Assembly (NCBI GenBank): GCA_021432605.1
Contig: MU271147.1
Coordinates: forward strand, 434,001-498,000
Origin: Coniochaeta sp. PMI_546
Taxonomy: Eukaryota > Ascomycota > Sordariomycetes > Coniochaetales > Coniochaetaceae
DNA: 64,000 bases
Direction: 5' to 3'
Shown here one piece after another: positions 11,087 to 22,613 of this stretch; the first letter of the stretch is position 1, and the number at the start of each line of letters is the position of its first letter. The translations under genes and the position numbers were made by a program. The notes under the pieces are model-generated. The model had not been told where the DNA came from, ran no database searches, and saw only the letters and a list, made by a program, of their open reading frames with translations.

Positions 11087-14000
11087 ATGGCGACTATCAG
11101 GAGTCTGGACCACACAAAGTAAGTCATCAATCTGTGCCCGCAGTCCCTCTTTTGCTTCCTCCGTGGCAGCCATTCACCTTTGGGCACTGCACTCATCCAG
11201 CCTGGCGTCGGATTGTGTAAACATGAGGCACTACAGCTATGATCCCCGCGATTCTGACAGGCTTAGGTCCGAGGCCGAGCTGGCCGTCAACATCAAGAAG
11301 GCCACCAGTCCCGAGGAGACAGCTCCGAAGCGCAAGCATGTCCGCAGCTGCATCGTCTACACATGGGACCACAAGTCCAGCCAGTCCTTTTGGGCCGGCA
11401 TGAAGGTGTAAGTTGCGCCTGTCCCTTCTTGCTTCTCTCTTGTACCCCGGGTACGTGCTGATGTGTCCCCGCCACCAAAACAGCCAGCCCATCCTCGCCG
11501 ACGAGGTCCAGACCTTCAAGGCTCTCATCACCATCCACAAGGTCCTCCAGGAGGGCCACCCCAACACCCTGAAGGAGGCCATGGCCAACCGCGGCTGGCT
11601 CGACACCCTTAACCGCGGCATGTCCGGCGAGGGGATGCGCGGCTACGGCCCTCTGATCCAAGAATACGTCTACTACCTCCTCGCCAAGCTGTCCTTCCAC
11701 CAGCAGCATCCCGAGTTCAACGGCACGTTCGAGTACGAGGAATACCTGTCCCTCAAGGCGATTAACGATCCAAACGAGGGCTTCGAGACCATCACCGACC
11801 TGATGACGCTGCAAGACAAGATCGAGCAGTTCCAGAAGCTCATCTTCTCGCACTTCCGGAACGTCGGCAACAACGAGTGCAGGATCTCCGCCCTGGTGCC
11901 TCTGGTGACGGAAAGCTACGGCATCTACAAGTTCATCACGAGCATGTTGCGAGCTATGCATTCCAGTGAGTCCTTCCCCACCAGCTTTCTTGCCGAGGCG
12001 ACCGCGACACGGCAGTGCCTTTTCCGTATCTTGCAGCTTGCGGAGAGCTAGCTGGCTGACTCCTCCTCCTTCCAGCTATCGGTGACAACGATGCGCTCGA
12101 GCCCCTCCGACAGCGATACGATGCCCAGCATTACCGCCTGGTCAAGTTCTACTACGAATGCTCGAACCTCCGGTACCTCACGAGCCTCATCACGATACCC
12201 AAGCTCCCCCAAGACCCACCAAACCTTCTAGCCGAGGACGAGTCGGCGCCAGCCCTGCCGGCCAGACCAAAGCAGGAGATCGAACGGCGACCGACACCTC
12301 CCGTGGCCCCCAAGACCGAGGAGCCTGACGAGATCTCCGAGTTCTGGAAGACGGAGCTGGACCGGCAGAACCAAGAGTACGAGGAGCAGCAACGTGTCTT
12401 GGAAGCACAGCAGCAGCAAGCACTCCTGCAACAACAACAGGCGCAGGCGCAAGCGCAGAGAGACTTTGAAGAACAGCAGAGACGGCTAGCGGAGGAGCAG
12501 AGACGGCAACAAGAGGCCTTGCTCGCGCAGCAGGCGCAGTGGCAGACCCAGGGCAGGCTTGCAGAGCTCGAGCAGGAGAACCTGAACGCCCGCGCCCAGT
12601 ACGAGCGGGATCAGCTGATGCTCCAGCAGTACGACCAGCGGGTTAAGGCCCTGGAGGGGGAGCTGCAGAACCTGCAGAACAACTTTGGCCAGCAGATAAC
12701 CAGCAAGGACGACCAGATCCGCGCCCTGCAGGAGCAGGTGAACACGTGGCGGAGCAAATACGAGGCCCTGGCGAAGCTGTACTCGCAGCTGCGGCACGAG
12801 CATCTCGATCTCCTGCAAAAGTTCAAGTCGGTGCAGCTCAAGGCTGCGTCGGCGCAGGAAGCGATAGACCGGCGCGAGAAGCTGGAGCGCGAGCTCAAGA
12901 CGAAGAACCTGGAGCTTGCAGACATGATCCGCGAGCGCGACCGCGCCATGCACGAGAAGGACCGCTTGAAGGGGAGCAACAAGGACGAGCTCGAGAAGCT
13001 CAAGAGAGAGCTGCGCATGGCCCAGGACCGCGCGGACAACCTCGAGCGGAGCAAGGGCAACGAGCTATCGACCATGCTGGCCAAGTACAACCGCGAGATG
13101 GCCGACCTCGAGGAAGCCCTGCGCAATAAGTCCCGCGCTCTGGAGGAGGCCCAGGACAAGTTGCGCAACGGCAACACAGACCTCGAGCAGCTCCTGCGCG
13201 ACAAGGAAGAGGAGCTCGAGGTGTACAAGGCCGGCATGGACCAGACCTTGATCGAGCTCAACGAGCTGAAGCAGAACCAGGGCCACACTGACGATGCCCT
13301 CGATGGGCAGATTGATGCTCTCATCATGGCCAACATGGACAAGATCAACGAAATCATCGACTCCGTCTTGCAGACGGGCGTGCAGCGGGTCGACGACGCC
13401 ATCTACGAGCTCGACTCGACGATGCAGGCCGGCAACCAGAATGCGTCCCCGTCGTACGTCCTGTCCCAGATCGAGAAGGCGTCCGCCAGCGCCATGGAGT
13501 TCGCCACCTCCTTCAACAACTTCATCGCAGACGGGCCCAACAGCACGCCCTCGGAGCTGATCAAGAACATAAGCGTCTTCTCGGGGGCGATTGCTGATGT
13601 CTGCAGCAACACCAAGGGGCTCATGCGGCTGGCCACCGACGAGAAGAAGAGCGACTCGCTCATCAACGGCGCCCGCCAATCCGCCCAGGCGACGGTCAGG
13701 TTCTTCCGTGGGCTGCTGAGCTTCCGACTGGAGGGCATGGACCCCATCCAGAAGACCGATGTCGTCATCAACAGCAACAACGATCTGCAGATGAACCTGC
13801 AAAAACTCAACAAGCTTGTCGAAGCCTTCGCCCCCGGCTTTGGCAAACTCTCCAGCAAGGGCGACCTCGGCGAGATCGTCGACCAGGAGCTCAGCAAGGC
13901 CGCCGACGCCATCGCCGCGGCGGCAGCCCGCCTGGCCAAGCTGAGGAACAAGCCGCGCGACGGCTACTCTACCTACGAGCTCAAGGTGCACGACTCGATC

Positions 14001-14656
14001 CTCAACGCCGCGTTGGCCATCACAGACGCCATCGCGCGGCTGATCAAGGCAGCCACTGTCACGCAGCAGGAGATCGTGCAGGCCGGCCGGGGTTCGTCTT
14101 CGCGGACAGCTTTCTACAAGAAGAACAACCGTTGGACCGAGGGTCTCATCTCGGCGGCCAAGGCCGTGGCTTCGTCCACGAACACGCTGATCGAGACGGC
14201 CGACGGCGTGCTGTCCAACCGCAACAGCCCCGAGCAGCTCATCGTCGCCAGTAACGACGTCGCCGCCTCCACAGCCCAGCTCGTGGCCGCATCCCGCGTC
14301 AAGGCCGGCTTCATGAGCAAGAGCCAGGACAACCTGGAGCAAGCCAGCAAGGCGGTCGGGGCGGCGTGCCGCGCCTTGGTGCGCCAGGTCCAGGCCATGA
14401 TCAAGGATCGCAATGCCGACGAAGAGGATGTCGACTACTCCAAGCTCGGGCAGCACGAGTTCAAGGTCAGAGAGATGGAGCAGCAGGTATGTTTTCCCCT
14501 CTTCCAGCATCTCATGTTTCGACGCCGTACAGAACAGCTGCTGACCATGACACTTTCTCTACTATCTAGGTCGAGATCCTGAAGCTGGAGAACGCGCTTT
14601 CTGCAGCGAGGCACAGGCTGGGAGAGATGAGGAAGATATCCTACCAGGAGGAGTAG
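11087..14656 (+). CDS. sla2: Sla2/End4 (HIP1R-type) endocytic adaptor
   Basis: Model join(11087..11118,11267..11407,11484..11965,12076..14486,14570..14656), 1050 aa, with every junction in phase. It links clathrin coats and PtdIns(4,5)P2 membranes to cortical actin at endocytic patches. The N-terminus is an ANTH domain with the signature KRKHVRSCIVYTWDHKSS and HKVLQEGHP (residues ~30-270). A Gln/Glu-rich long coiled coil follows (residues ~330-660, including runs of QQQQ). The C-terminal part is a talin-type I/LWEQ (THATCH) actin-binding module ending VEILKLENALSAARHRLGEM. Exon 1 is only 32 nt; the acceptor after CTTAG restores KSEAELAVNIKKA, a conserved start for this family. SLA2 is a standard flank of the MAT locus in Pezizomycotina, and here its 3' end faces the idiomorph. 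Confidence 0.96.
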
Positions 14657-17191
14657 GGGGTTGGAGACATAGCGATGCACTTGAAAAGAACTACGATATA
14701 TTCACATCAGCGATTGGCTTTCTCGCAAGCAGCGTCGAGGAGGTCAAATATCCATATGTCTGTCACAGCCTTTTCAGCGTGCACTCTCAGTGTCGATTTG
14801 CTTTATTATGCCCGCCACACGACAAAGGATGGTTCGAACGAGACAATGTAGACTTGCCTACCATGGATTGTCTCTCACTATTGCATTGTTCCCTTGGCCT
14901 TCCTGTTCCCGTCACGTCGAGTCTCTTTCAATTACGCTAGAGACACATCCTCGTTGCTCTACGCTGGGGGCTCTGAGCCGATCTCGAGTCCTGCTACCCT
15001 AGCACCCAGACACATCCGTATCGGATGAAGTTGGCGATGTGCATCTGTTCGCGCCCGAATTGCAATCATGATCACAAGACGCCTTGGGTATCTTCTTCAC
15101 CGAAGGCATGCGACCCGAGCATCCCAAGATCCTTAAGATCCTTGAGCGCCACATCGATCTCGAGAAATGGTCTCGTACACCCACATCGAGATCACGTGAC
15201 AGTGGCTGTCAGCCGCTATCCCCGGTCCGGTCGCACCACCTCGGCCAAGCGCAACCAGCCATCCACAAATTAACACTCCGCGCGTTCGCAGCACCCTTGC
15301 ATTAGAGGCTCCGCTGCAGAGCCGGCTTATTTCGACGTTCGGGTGGGGTATTACGAAGGCTATTTCGACGTCATGACAGCAAGGGGCTCGTCAACGTGTA
15401 AGCGTCTGGACGTGCACAGAGATGAAGTCCTGCGGATGCTATCACCAGTCATGCTTCCCAGTTGTCTTTGGCAATCCAGCAGAGGAGAGAAGAGAGAGTG
15501 GGAAGGAGAAAGACCCCCAGAAATTCACGGAAACCGGTGATTGAGCCACATACTTGAGAGGGAATTTGCCGCTCAGTTATCAGACAATGAGGGGGTGTTT
15601 GCTTCCCCCCCGTGCAGCGCACTAGTTGCTTGCCAAATTGCTTTTTTTGGCTGAGATCATGATGCTGCCACAGACCAATAGGGATCATCCCCGCTGCGCG
15701 TCTCGATGTGAGCCATCCATTCCAACACGGCATGTCCTGCTCCCGAGACAAGAATTGTTGAGCTGTTGGTTCTAACACTGTGTACGAGATGACATGACTG
15801 GCCCCTGTCCGTTGTGCATGCAATATTGAAACATTGGCGACTCCATATTTGCTTGTGTGCGGGTTATCATCTTGGCGTCGTTCGGTCCCGTCCCCGTCCC
15901 CACGGAAGAGGAGAGAGAGAGAGGAGACCCCTTGCCCGCACCCTTGTCCAACCCGTCCGTCCAGTCGCGTCTCTCCATCCGTGGGGGTGGGGGGTTGGGG
16001 AGACTGGAAGTAACGGCCGCAAGCTTGTCGGAATCGGCCTGGCGTGGCGTCCGTCTCCGGGAACAGGAGGGTGTTCTTATCGCTGCGACCCTGAACCGAT
16101 CCGTCCATCCCCCGGCATGCACTCATCCACACATCGGATCTGGCACCACAGGGGCAGCCCGCTCGCAAGGGTGGCGCTCTGCCTATCTTTGCTCTCGAGC
16201 TGAGCTGCTGTTTCCTCCCTCGCAGCCGCATTCGTGCAGGAGGTCCAGAACGGAGCGTTGCTCTTCCTTGCTCCAGCAGAGGTCGTCCAGCAGGGGGGCT
16301 TGAGTGCTCACAGGGTGGCGTTGCAGCGGTGTGTCGATCGTCTAGTCGCAAGCCTTGGCTCAATTCTAGATCGTCTCGGGCGATGAAGGTTGGTAGCCAT
16401 CGCCGTGTCGAATTCTGGCATGCTTCGCGAGGAAAATCATGGGCCTTGGCTTTTCAAGGCGCTACCGTCGGATAACTCTACATCGTCGTTCTCGGTGGTG
16501 ATGTACCGGTACTTCACGCTCACGAGCGACTTGTCACTGTGCTTGCGAGATGTCACTGTACTTCGTCGTGTCCAAATGGGTGTGGCAGCCATGTCTCGCC
16601 TGGCCTGGTTCAACCGGTGTCCGTCTTGATCGGCCCGAGACTCGCTTCACAACCCGGTTCTGCTGTTTTCTGGGGATGTGGTCGTGGTCGCCGAGATGGA
16701 CACGCCTTTTTACTTTTCGTGAATAGATTCCCAGGACTTCCTCACCCACTCCTACATACTATCGGTAAATCATTGGGTCAGACAACGGCGGTGAAGATTG
16801 AGGAGCACGTGAAGAGAATCAAGTTTTCGAGCAGACGACGTGCAGAGGCCGGGAAGATGGCGGTAAATTACATCTATCTATGCTCAGGGCCTGTGCCGCT
16901 GGACTGATCATGTTGCTTTCCAAAGCCAACGTCAGTCAGTGAACTGGGTTATCAATTTGAAGAAGTGAAAATGCCCGCCCCATGCTGTCGTGTATATTCT
17001 TATGCTGCCTGCGCATGACAAACCCTTTTGATGAAACCCTGCCCGACCAGATAGTAATAGGCGCCGTGCTCTTTTACTAGTTTCTCCGATGCTGACCGTG
17101 ATACATGTCGTCTCTCGTGACTTGTTAAAAGCCTAAAAGCTTCGTCGCCCCAAGGTGTATCGTGCCAGCGCTCGTGGTTGTAATTATAGCA
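14657..17191. other. SLA2-side flank of the mating-type idiomorph
   Basis: No gene can be supported. Overlapping open frames at 15449-16363 on both strands lack introns and protein-like composition. The stretch probably contains the SLA2 3' UTR and one border of the idiomorph. A CACGTG lies near 15195 and another near 16807. The exact border needs the opposite mating type for comparison. Confidence 0.4.
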
Positions 17192-17813
17192 TCAGAAAGT
17201 CTCGCCGTGTCCAAACCCTGTGCATGTATTAGCAAAGCACACTCCTCGTGCCTAGCAAAAAAATACAGCACCTACCGAATCCTCCGTCGATGTACGGGTC
17301 TCCAAAGTCACCGTGGATGCCAAACAGCTCTCGAGAGACGGCCTCCGCATCCATAACACCGCCGAGAGAGTGCAGCTGGCCCCCATGGCCAGCCATCTCG
17401 GCCATCTGCATCGCAAGCTCGTTCTCATCCCCCGCATAGCCGTCTCCCCCGTCGAAGCCGAACTTGTACATGTTCGGCGGCAGGTCCAGCTGGTAGGCAA
17501 CGTCGCTCTGGGCGCTGGGCTCGCTGAGCGTGCCGTCCGGCGACGACTGGTGGAGGTCGTCGAAGTTGATCAGCTGTCCCCCGTGGCCCGGTCCGGTCAT
17601 GCCTTCCAGCCCCATGTCCTGGGATGGGGACGGCTTGTTCAGGTCCCAGGTTAAGAATTCGCCTGGCGGGGTGTGGTTCTGTATGTCTAGTCGGCGCTCT
17701 TCGAAACTGATCGTTTCGTTGCCGGTTGGGAAGGCCTTCGTCATTAGATGCTCCTGACGCTTTATGTTTATTTCTAGATTGACAGTCGATGATATCTTCC
17801 TTTTCTTTACCAT
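17192..17813 (-). CDS. MAT-linked protein without alpha-box; possible truncated MAT1-1-1
   Basis: Model complement(join(17192..17217,17276..17813)), 187 aa. The 58-nt intron has a clear donor (GTAGGT), a GCTAATAC branch site and an ACAG acceptor, and adds a last exon ending GFGHGETF. The protein starts with a lysine-rich stretch (MVKKRKISS) and becomes acidic and Gly/Asp/Met-rich (GGQLINFDDL, DENELAMQMAEMAGHGGQL). There is no HMG box or alpha-box. DNA upstream of about 17750 is sharply AT-rich, as if a conserved 3' part had been cut from its original 5' part. Some Ophiostomatales carry a truncated MAT1-1-1 in the MAT1-2 idiomorph, and this would fit that pattern, but I cannot confirm homology by eye. 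It may instead be a new MAT1-2 accessory gene. Confidence 0.6.
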
Positions 17814-18081
17814 TTAAAGTTTACGTATCATTCACATGTACAACAGTAAAATCACAGCTGTCTGGAAGCAATTAGTGAAGAACTAAATGGGAGATGGTGA
17901 AGCACAAAACTCGTTCATCATCGGGTTGTGCTTCTGATTGACGATACATGTGGCACGATATCAAGAACATATTAGAATATTCGGGAGACTTGGGGATCAA
18001 ATTCAAAGCTATGTGCTTGAACCCGTGTTGGCGACACGCTTTGCTAGGTGCACAACAAAGCGACCACTAATATCTTGATCA
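17814..18081. other. AT-rich spacer inside the idiomorph
   Basis: This short AT-rich spacer separates two minus-strand genes. It probably carries the 3' UTR of the 18082-19376 gene and the promoter of the 187-aa gene. No other feature is visible. Confidence 0.5.
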
Positions 18082-19376
18082 TCAAGTTCCCCAGCACCTT
18101 TGATTTTTAAGCTCCCACACCGATTGATCGTAACCCTCTTGAATTATGGACGCCAGCTCATCTTTTGAAAGTGTACCTGGATTGGCCATTCGCTCAGCTT
18201 CCTGCCTCTCCTTGTCCTCAGGCCAGTCAACTTGGAAGTTCAGCATATGACCAGCAGGATCCTCAGGTACCCTGCTCCTTAGGTGGAAGATCGAGCTGAA
18301 CATAAGCCTCACGCAATAGTCCAAAGGAAAGAGGTACTTGACCACCAAGTCGGCTTGTATATGTTAGCACACTTCGTGTCATTCAGGATGAGCTCGATAT
18401 TGCAGGAACGTACTCTCGGTTTTCCAATATTCCCTTCGTTTAGCTAGCCACTGGTCATCTCGGGAACTGGGAGGACCAAGATGAGCAAGGTTGAGTTGGT
18501 TTAGTCGCATGATGTTACCTTCCTCATTCTCGAACAAAGGAACTTTTGCGTCAATTATCATTCGTATGATGAGGTTCGTGATCTTAGCCGGGCATGATGC
18601 ATGATCGTCCAGTCTCAACTCCTGGTTCATGAATACAAATCGAAAAAGATAGTCAGGATCATCATCATCCGCATTTCCAGAGAAGTCTATCTCCTTTCGT
18701 GAGCTTCCGAGCTTGGCTTTAATCATGCTGTAATTTATCAGTTTCGATCTAAAGGAAGTAACAAGATGTACTGACATTATGGCCCAACCTCTGGCGGCAG
18801 CTCTGAGCAAAGCAGGCCAGGCCTTGTATGGTGTGTCAGACCCGTACAGGGCAACTGTGCAGTCGAACAAAGTTCCGAGAAGCTGGTCTGCAGCCTGTCT
18901 GGTATCCATCACAATTCGGTTCGCACGACTGATCGCATCCGGATCCGGGACGCGGCCAGACTGGTAGGTTGCTTCAAATTGAATTTGTCCAACCTTCTTG
19001 TACTTTTCAGGACATGCACCAAAATGAGTCGGCGGATTCTCATGCGGGACCAACAGATCCGCTGTCTTGAAGTGAACTAATGCATGGAGCTTCAAATCGT
19101 TGATGTCGTAGCTCACAGACGCAAGGCCAGTCTGTAGCCAGTCGAAGAAAGGTTTCTTCTCACCATTCTTCCAACCAAGGCGAAAGTCTTCGGCAGGGTT
19201 GTCGGGCATCTTAGACACTTGATCCAACGGAAATGGCATGTAGCGATATTCAGTCTGGCGAAAAGCGTCAGGCAAGACAGAGCTCCTGCTGAACTTAGTT
19301 TCTCATTCTTCATAGAGGTATCAGATCGTACTCACTGACTTAAGCCTGGGAATGGCCAAATCCGGGTTCTATCCAT
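18082..19376 (-). CDS. MAT1-1-2-like protein (candidate), 378 aa
   Basis: Model complement(join(18082..18353,18414..18727,18776..19285,19336..19376)), 378 aa. The ATG at 19376 was recovered by a 41-nt first exon (MDRTRIWPFPGLSQ); introns of 50, 48 and 60 nt are all in phase. The 48-nt intron is a multiple of three, so the frame stays open if it is retained; its CTGAT branch motif and TTACAG acceptor support splicing. Visible features include PPTHFG near residue 112, DTRQAADQLLGTLFDC and WPALLRAAARGWAI. No signal peptide or zinc motif is evident. Length, position and Pro-Pro-Phe residues fit MAT1-1-2 (PPF-domain) proteins of Sordariomycetes. MAT1-1-2 is usually on the MAT1-1 idiomorph, so finding it beside MAT1-2-1 would be notable. 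Homology is inferred, not proven. Confidence 0.6.
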
Positions 19377-19905
19377 GGTTGTGAGATACTCGAAGTTGAG
19401 GATGGTTTTTGGAGGTTGAGTCCAGGTTGGTTTCTGATGTGAGAAGTGATGCTAAGAATCTGGACTTTTCCAACGGCTGCACCGCTGGTCAAGTTTCGCG
19501 AGGGGAATTAAAAGCCCGGGGTGGAGAAGAAACAAAAACCAGAGCATCTCAACATTCACTTCACGTTCACCACATGTTCACATTTGCAAAACTTCAAGAG
19601 TTTATGGAATAAATTCTTGTGGGACACACAAATATCGACTTCGAGAAGATAGAAGTTGGTGAACAAAGAACTCTGCCCACCAACTTCGATTTTCTCCCTT
19701 ACCTCCAACACTCACCTCTTCCAACCCCAGAATTTCCCTTCCACATACATCTTCCAACGAAATCACTGCCAACCTCATCTCACATCAAAACTTCAAGCAC
19801 TCACACTCAATCCAATCTTTTGAATTGAATTCCTCTCCAGGATTGTCTTAGGCAATCTCTACAACATTCCGTTGACTCGTCAACTACGCAGTGCACACCT
19901 GCAAG
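19377..19905. promoter_or_regulatory. Divergent promoter between the MAT1-1-2-like gene and MAT1-2-1
   Basis: These 529 bases separate two divergently transcribed MAT genes and must hold both promoters. The MAT1-2-1 side is C/T-rich from about 19690 to 19830, as is common before fungal transcription starts. No specific binding site can be named with confidence. Confidence 0.5.
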
Positions 19906-21157
19906 ATGTCGGCTTCCCAGGCGTTCGCCGGAGTCGGCGGCAGTGGTGAGAGCCAACAAGACCTTACCTACTACGCCCAACTTTGGGAGGGTCTGGCGAT
20001 TCAAATCCATGATTTGAATGAAGCCAAAGTCGTGGCAATGACTGGCGCTTTCTACACTGCGCTTGACCATGCCGGCAGACGTTACATGCAGGACCGAATG
20101 AAGTATGACTTCTGAGCAGTCTTTTGAATTTCAAATATTTTGCTAACTCTTATGTAGAGCTATCACAGAATCACAGCACGCTTTCTTCGTCCGTGACGGC
20201 ATGCATCCTGACCGCTGGCTTCTTGGCAACTATGATGACCTCCAGTCAGTTCCGGGATCAGCTATCTACATCCTCAATGGCTTGCCTACTCTGTCTCTGA
20301 ACGGCCCCGATTGCCCATATCCCAATCCTCCCGCCCAAGGTAATCAGGCCATCATCGACGTGAACATGGCCATGTACCAGTCTGCCATTCCCAGCTCTCC
20401 CGATATCACTTCTGACTCTCAGACGGATGGTGCCGCCAATCTTTCGAGCGCCAGTAATGCACAGGACACCGACGTTGAGGTCAATACTGTCAAGATCTCT
20501 CGTCCTCCTAACGCTTACATCTTGTACCGCAAAGACAAGCACCCTCAGATTGAGGCTGGCTATCCCGGCATTCGCAACAACGAAATCTGTGAGTACACAA
20601 GAGAGATTTCATCTGGATACAGCTAACCATTCTTAGCTGTCATTGCTGGAAGCATGTGGAATACAGAGTCTCCTGATGTCCGCGCTGAGTACGCCGCGAA
20701 GGCTGAAGCGCTCAAGGCTCAGCACAAGCTTATGTATCCCGACTACAAGTATGCTCCTCGTCGTCCGGAGCAAGTCAAGCGCCGCGCCAAGCGTACTGTT
20801 GGCAAGGTTTCAAAGGACAAGAAAGTCAAGGGCAAGATTTCGAAGCCACGCAAGGTCCTCATTGGCGATCTTGGCGAGACGCACATGCGTATGCTTAATA
20901 AAGAGGCCAACATGGCTGTCGGAACCATGGCTTCTGGTCCGGGCTCCGACACTAACCGCCAGCAGACAATCAACGTGGGCATTTCTGCATCCACCGAGCT
21001 CCAGACTCAGAGTGATATCGATGAGTGGAATGCTGCCGTTCCTCAGCACCACGGCTTCATCTTCAACAGCCCACTTGATGGAGATATGATTGACTTTTTC
21101 AACACTGATCAGTTTGATTCCGGCAATGACGGTGATATGGACCAGTCGGTTTTTTGA
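19906..21157 (+). CDS. MAT1-2-1: Mating-type protein MAT1-2-1, HMG-box transcription factor
   Basis: Model join(19906..20102,20158..20588,20637..21157), 382 aa. It is the master regulator of the MAT1-2 mating type, a nuclear DNA-binding protein of the MATA_HMG class. The HMG box spans about residues 178-252: it starts SRPPNAYILYRKDKHP, continues PGIRNNEISVIAGSMW and ends YPDYKYAPRRPEQVKRR. The second intron (48 nt) splits the serine codon of NNEIS, the diagnostic intron position of MAT1-2-1 genes. The N-terminal ~150 residues (YYAQLWEGLAIQIHDLNEA and following) match the usual conserved N-terminal region in layout. NAYILYRKD and the intron position argue against MAT1-1-3. The C-terminal ~130 residues are lower complexity. 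The gene looks intact. Confidence 0.95.
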
Positions 21158-22613
21158 TTGCATAGCAATCTGAAAATCTCCCGCAGCCCTGCTCTTCGGC
21201 TTCAGAACATGGCATCATGTCTCTCGACATGTGCAGCTTTCTCGACTCTTCATCATCACGGCAGCATTCACCACACTTGTTCTCCTTGCACCTTTCCTAC
21301 CTCGCCATTGCAACAACATTTTCACTTTGTCAATCTCGTTTTCGATGCTGGTGACTTGCACCTACAGCAGTCGGCTCGAATATGAGGCCTGTCCTGGGCG
21401 GTATCCCGAAATGGAAACCCTCAGTTCTTGGGTTCAACGACTACGATCCGGGATGAAATCAACTTCCCTCGTTCAGCATTGGTTTGGCGGTCAGGTGTTC
21501 TTTCATTATCACGACTGGAAGATTGACACGACATCACGACGTCCACATAACATCCTCAGCACGAGTTTCCTTAACCAACATCAGCACATCGGGGGAGCAG
21601 CAAGGGCATTGACAGGCTGTACGATTAACGGATCATCGGTTGTCTTTTTTTTCCTTTTCATCATAGATGGTGTCACGCGCCAAGTCTCGGTGGGTTATGG
21701 CCCAAGACTATTTGGTGGCGTTCGTCTTGACTACACCAGTTCAGCAACAGCATTCAGCAACAGCATCGGCATTAATCATCATCATCACGGACAGGAAAGG
21801 GAAAGAATCAGGTCGTCATCCTCACGGACAGGAAGGAGAAGGGATCAGGTTGTCATCAGCGCGGACAGGAAGGAGGATCAGGGTTTTTCATCATCACGGA
21901 CAGGAAGGAAAAGGATCAGGTTGTCATCGTCATTCATCATTGAGGGGGATGTGCCTTAAGCAACGAAAGGCCCCAGGTTTCCTATTGTCATCATCCAAAA
22001 ACGACTGAGAGGTCATAAAAGCACAAAAAAACTTTAAAAGGTAGTTAACTAGTTTAGTTTTTCGGAATTGAAATGGTTACTACATCTTCGATGCCTCGCC
22101 TTGGTGTCTGTGACTGTGGCTGACTCCTGGTCGAGCTGTTCCTGGTATTGCTTCGTCGTGGTGATGCTTCGTAGATCTCGCCGTCCAAGTAAGGGTCCGG
22201 GGATGGAGATGACCCTCGATCCGGCGCGCTCAAAGTGTCACGGCGGATAAGCAATGCTGGTCGGAGGCCGACAAGAAGAAGTGCCTGAGCTGCCATGTAC
22301 TTCGTACAAGAGACCAGAGGCTCTGAGCACTGTCGGCGACAACTGAGGGTCGGCAACAACGGCGAGACATCACCGAGCGACTTGTGCGATAGTCTTCTTC
22401 TAAGTTAAGCAGAGCCAATGTACTATATATGCAGTGCTATCATCTCGACATTAGGAGCCATCTCATCATCCCCTCCAAGACTGCTGCCTGGTCGAGCACG
22501 CAGCCCTACTGAAATAGGATGCAAGCCTAGCTGGGTCACCCATACGACCCCAGGGACCCGTAAGCCCAAGACAGCACCCAGCCAAGCATGTCTTCATCCC
22601 CATCTTGTTCCTC
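21158..22613. other. Spacer between MAT1-2-1 and APN2
   Basis: No gene is supported with confidence. A 242-codon open frame at 21231-21959 begins at GTG and runs through a tandem repeat, so it is probably not coding. A minus-strand frame at 22054-22359 ends in a Ser/Pro/Arg-rich tail (SPSPDPYLDGEIYEASPRR) that could be an orphan exon; I cannot link it to a start. The APN2-side idiomorph border probably lies here or in the last APN2 intron. Confidence 0.4.
21786..21935 (+). repeat. Four-copy ~36-bp tandem repeat downstream of MAT1-2-1
   Basis: Units start near 21786, 21823, 21860 and 21895 and share a core CACGGACAGGAAGG-A-GGATCAGG followed by a TTGTCATC-like end. The third unit is shortened internally. 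The array lies about 630 bases past the MAT1-2-1 stop. Confidence 0.85.

Noticed and set aside
13065-14510. 481-codon open frame opposite SLA2
   Set aside because: It is the antisense shadow of the GC-rich, I/LWEQ-coding exon of SLA2.
15449-16363. 304-codon minus-strand frame between SLA2 and the MAT genes
   Set aside because: The opposite strand is also open, the sequence has no recognisable domain and no introns; it does not look like coding DNA.
21231-21959. 242-codon open frame after MAT1-2-1
   Set aside because: It begins at GTG, runs through the 36-bp tandem repeat, and has low-complexity Ser/Arg content; more likely 3' non-coding DNA.
22054-22359. Minus-strand 101-codon frame with a Ser/Pro/Arg-rich tail near APN2
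   Set aside because: No start exon or splice partner could be found, so it is mentioned only as a possible orphan exon.
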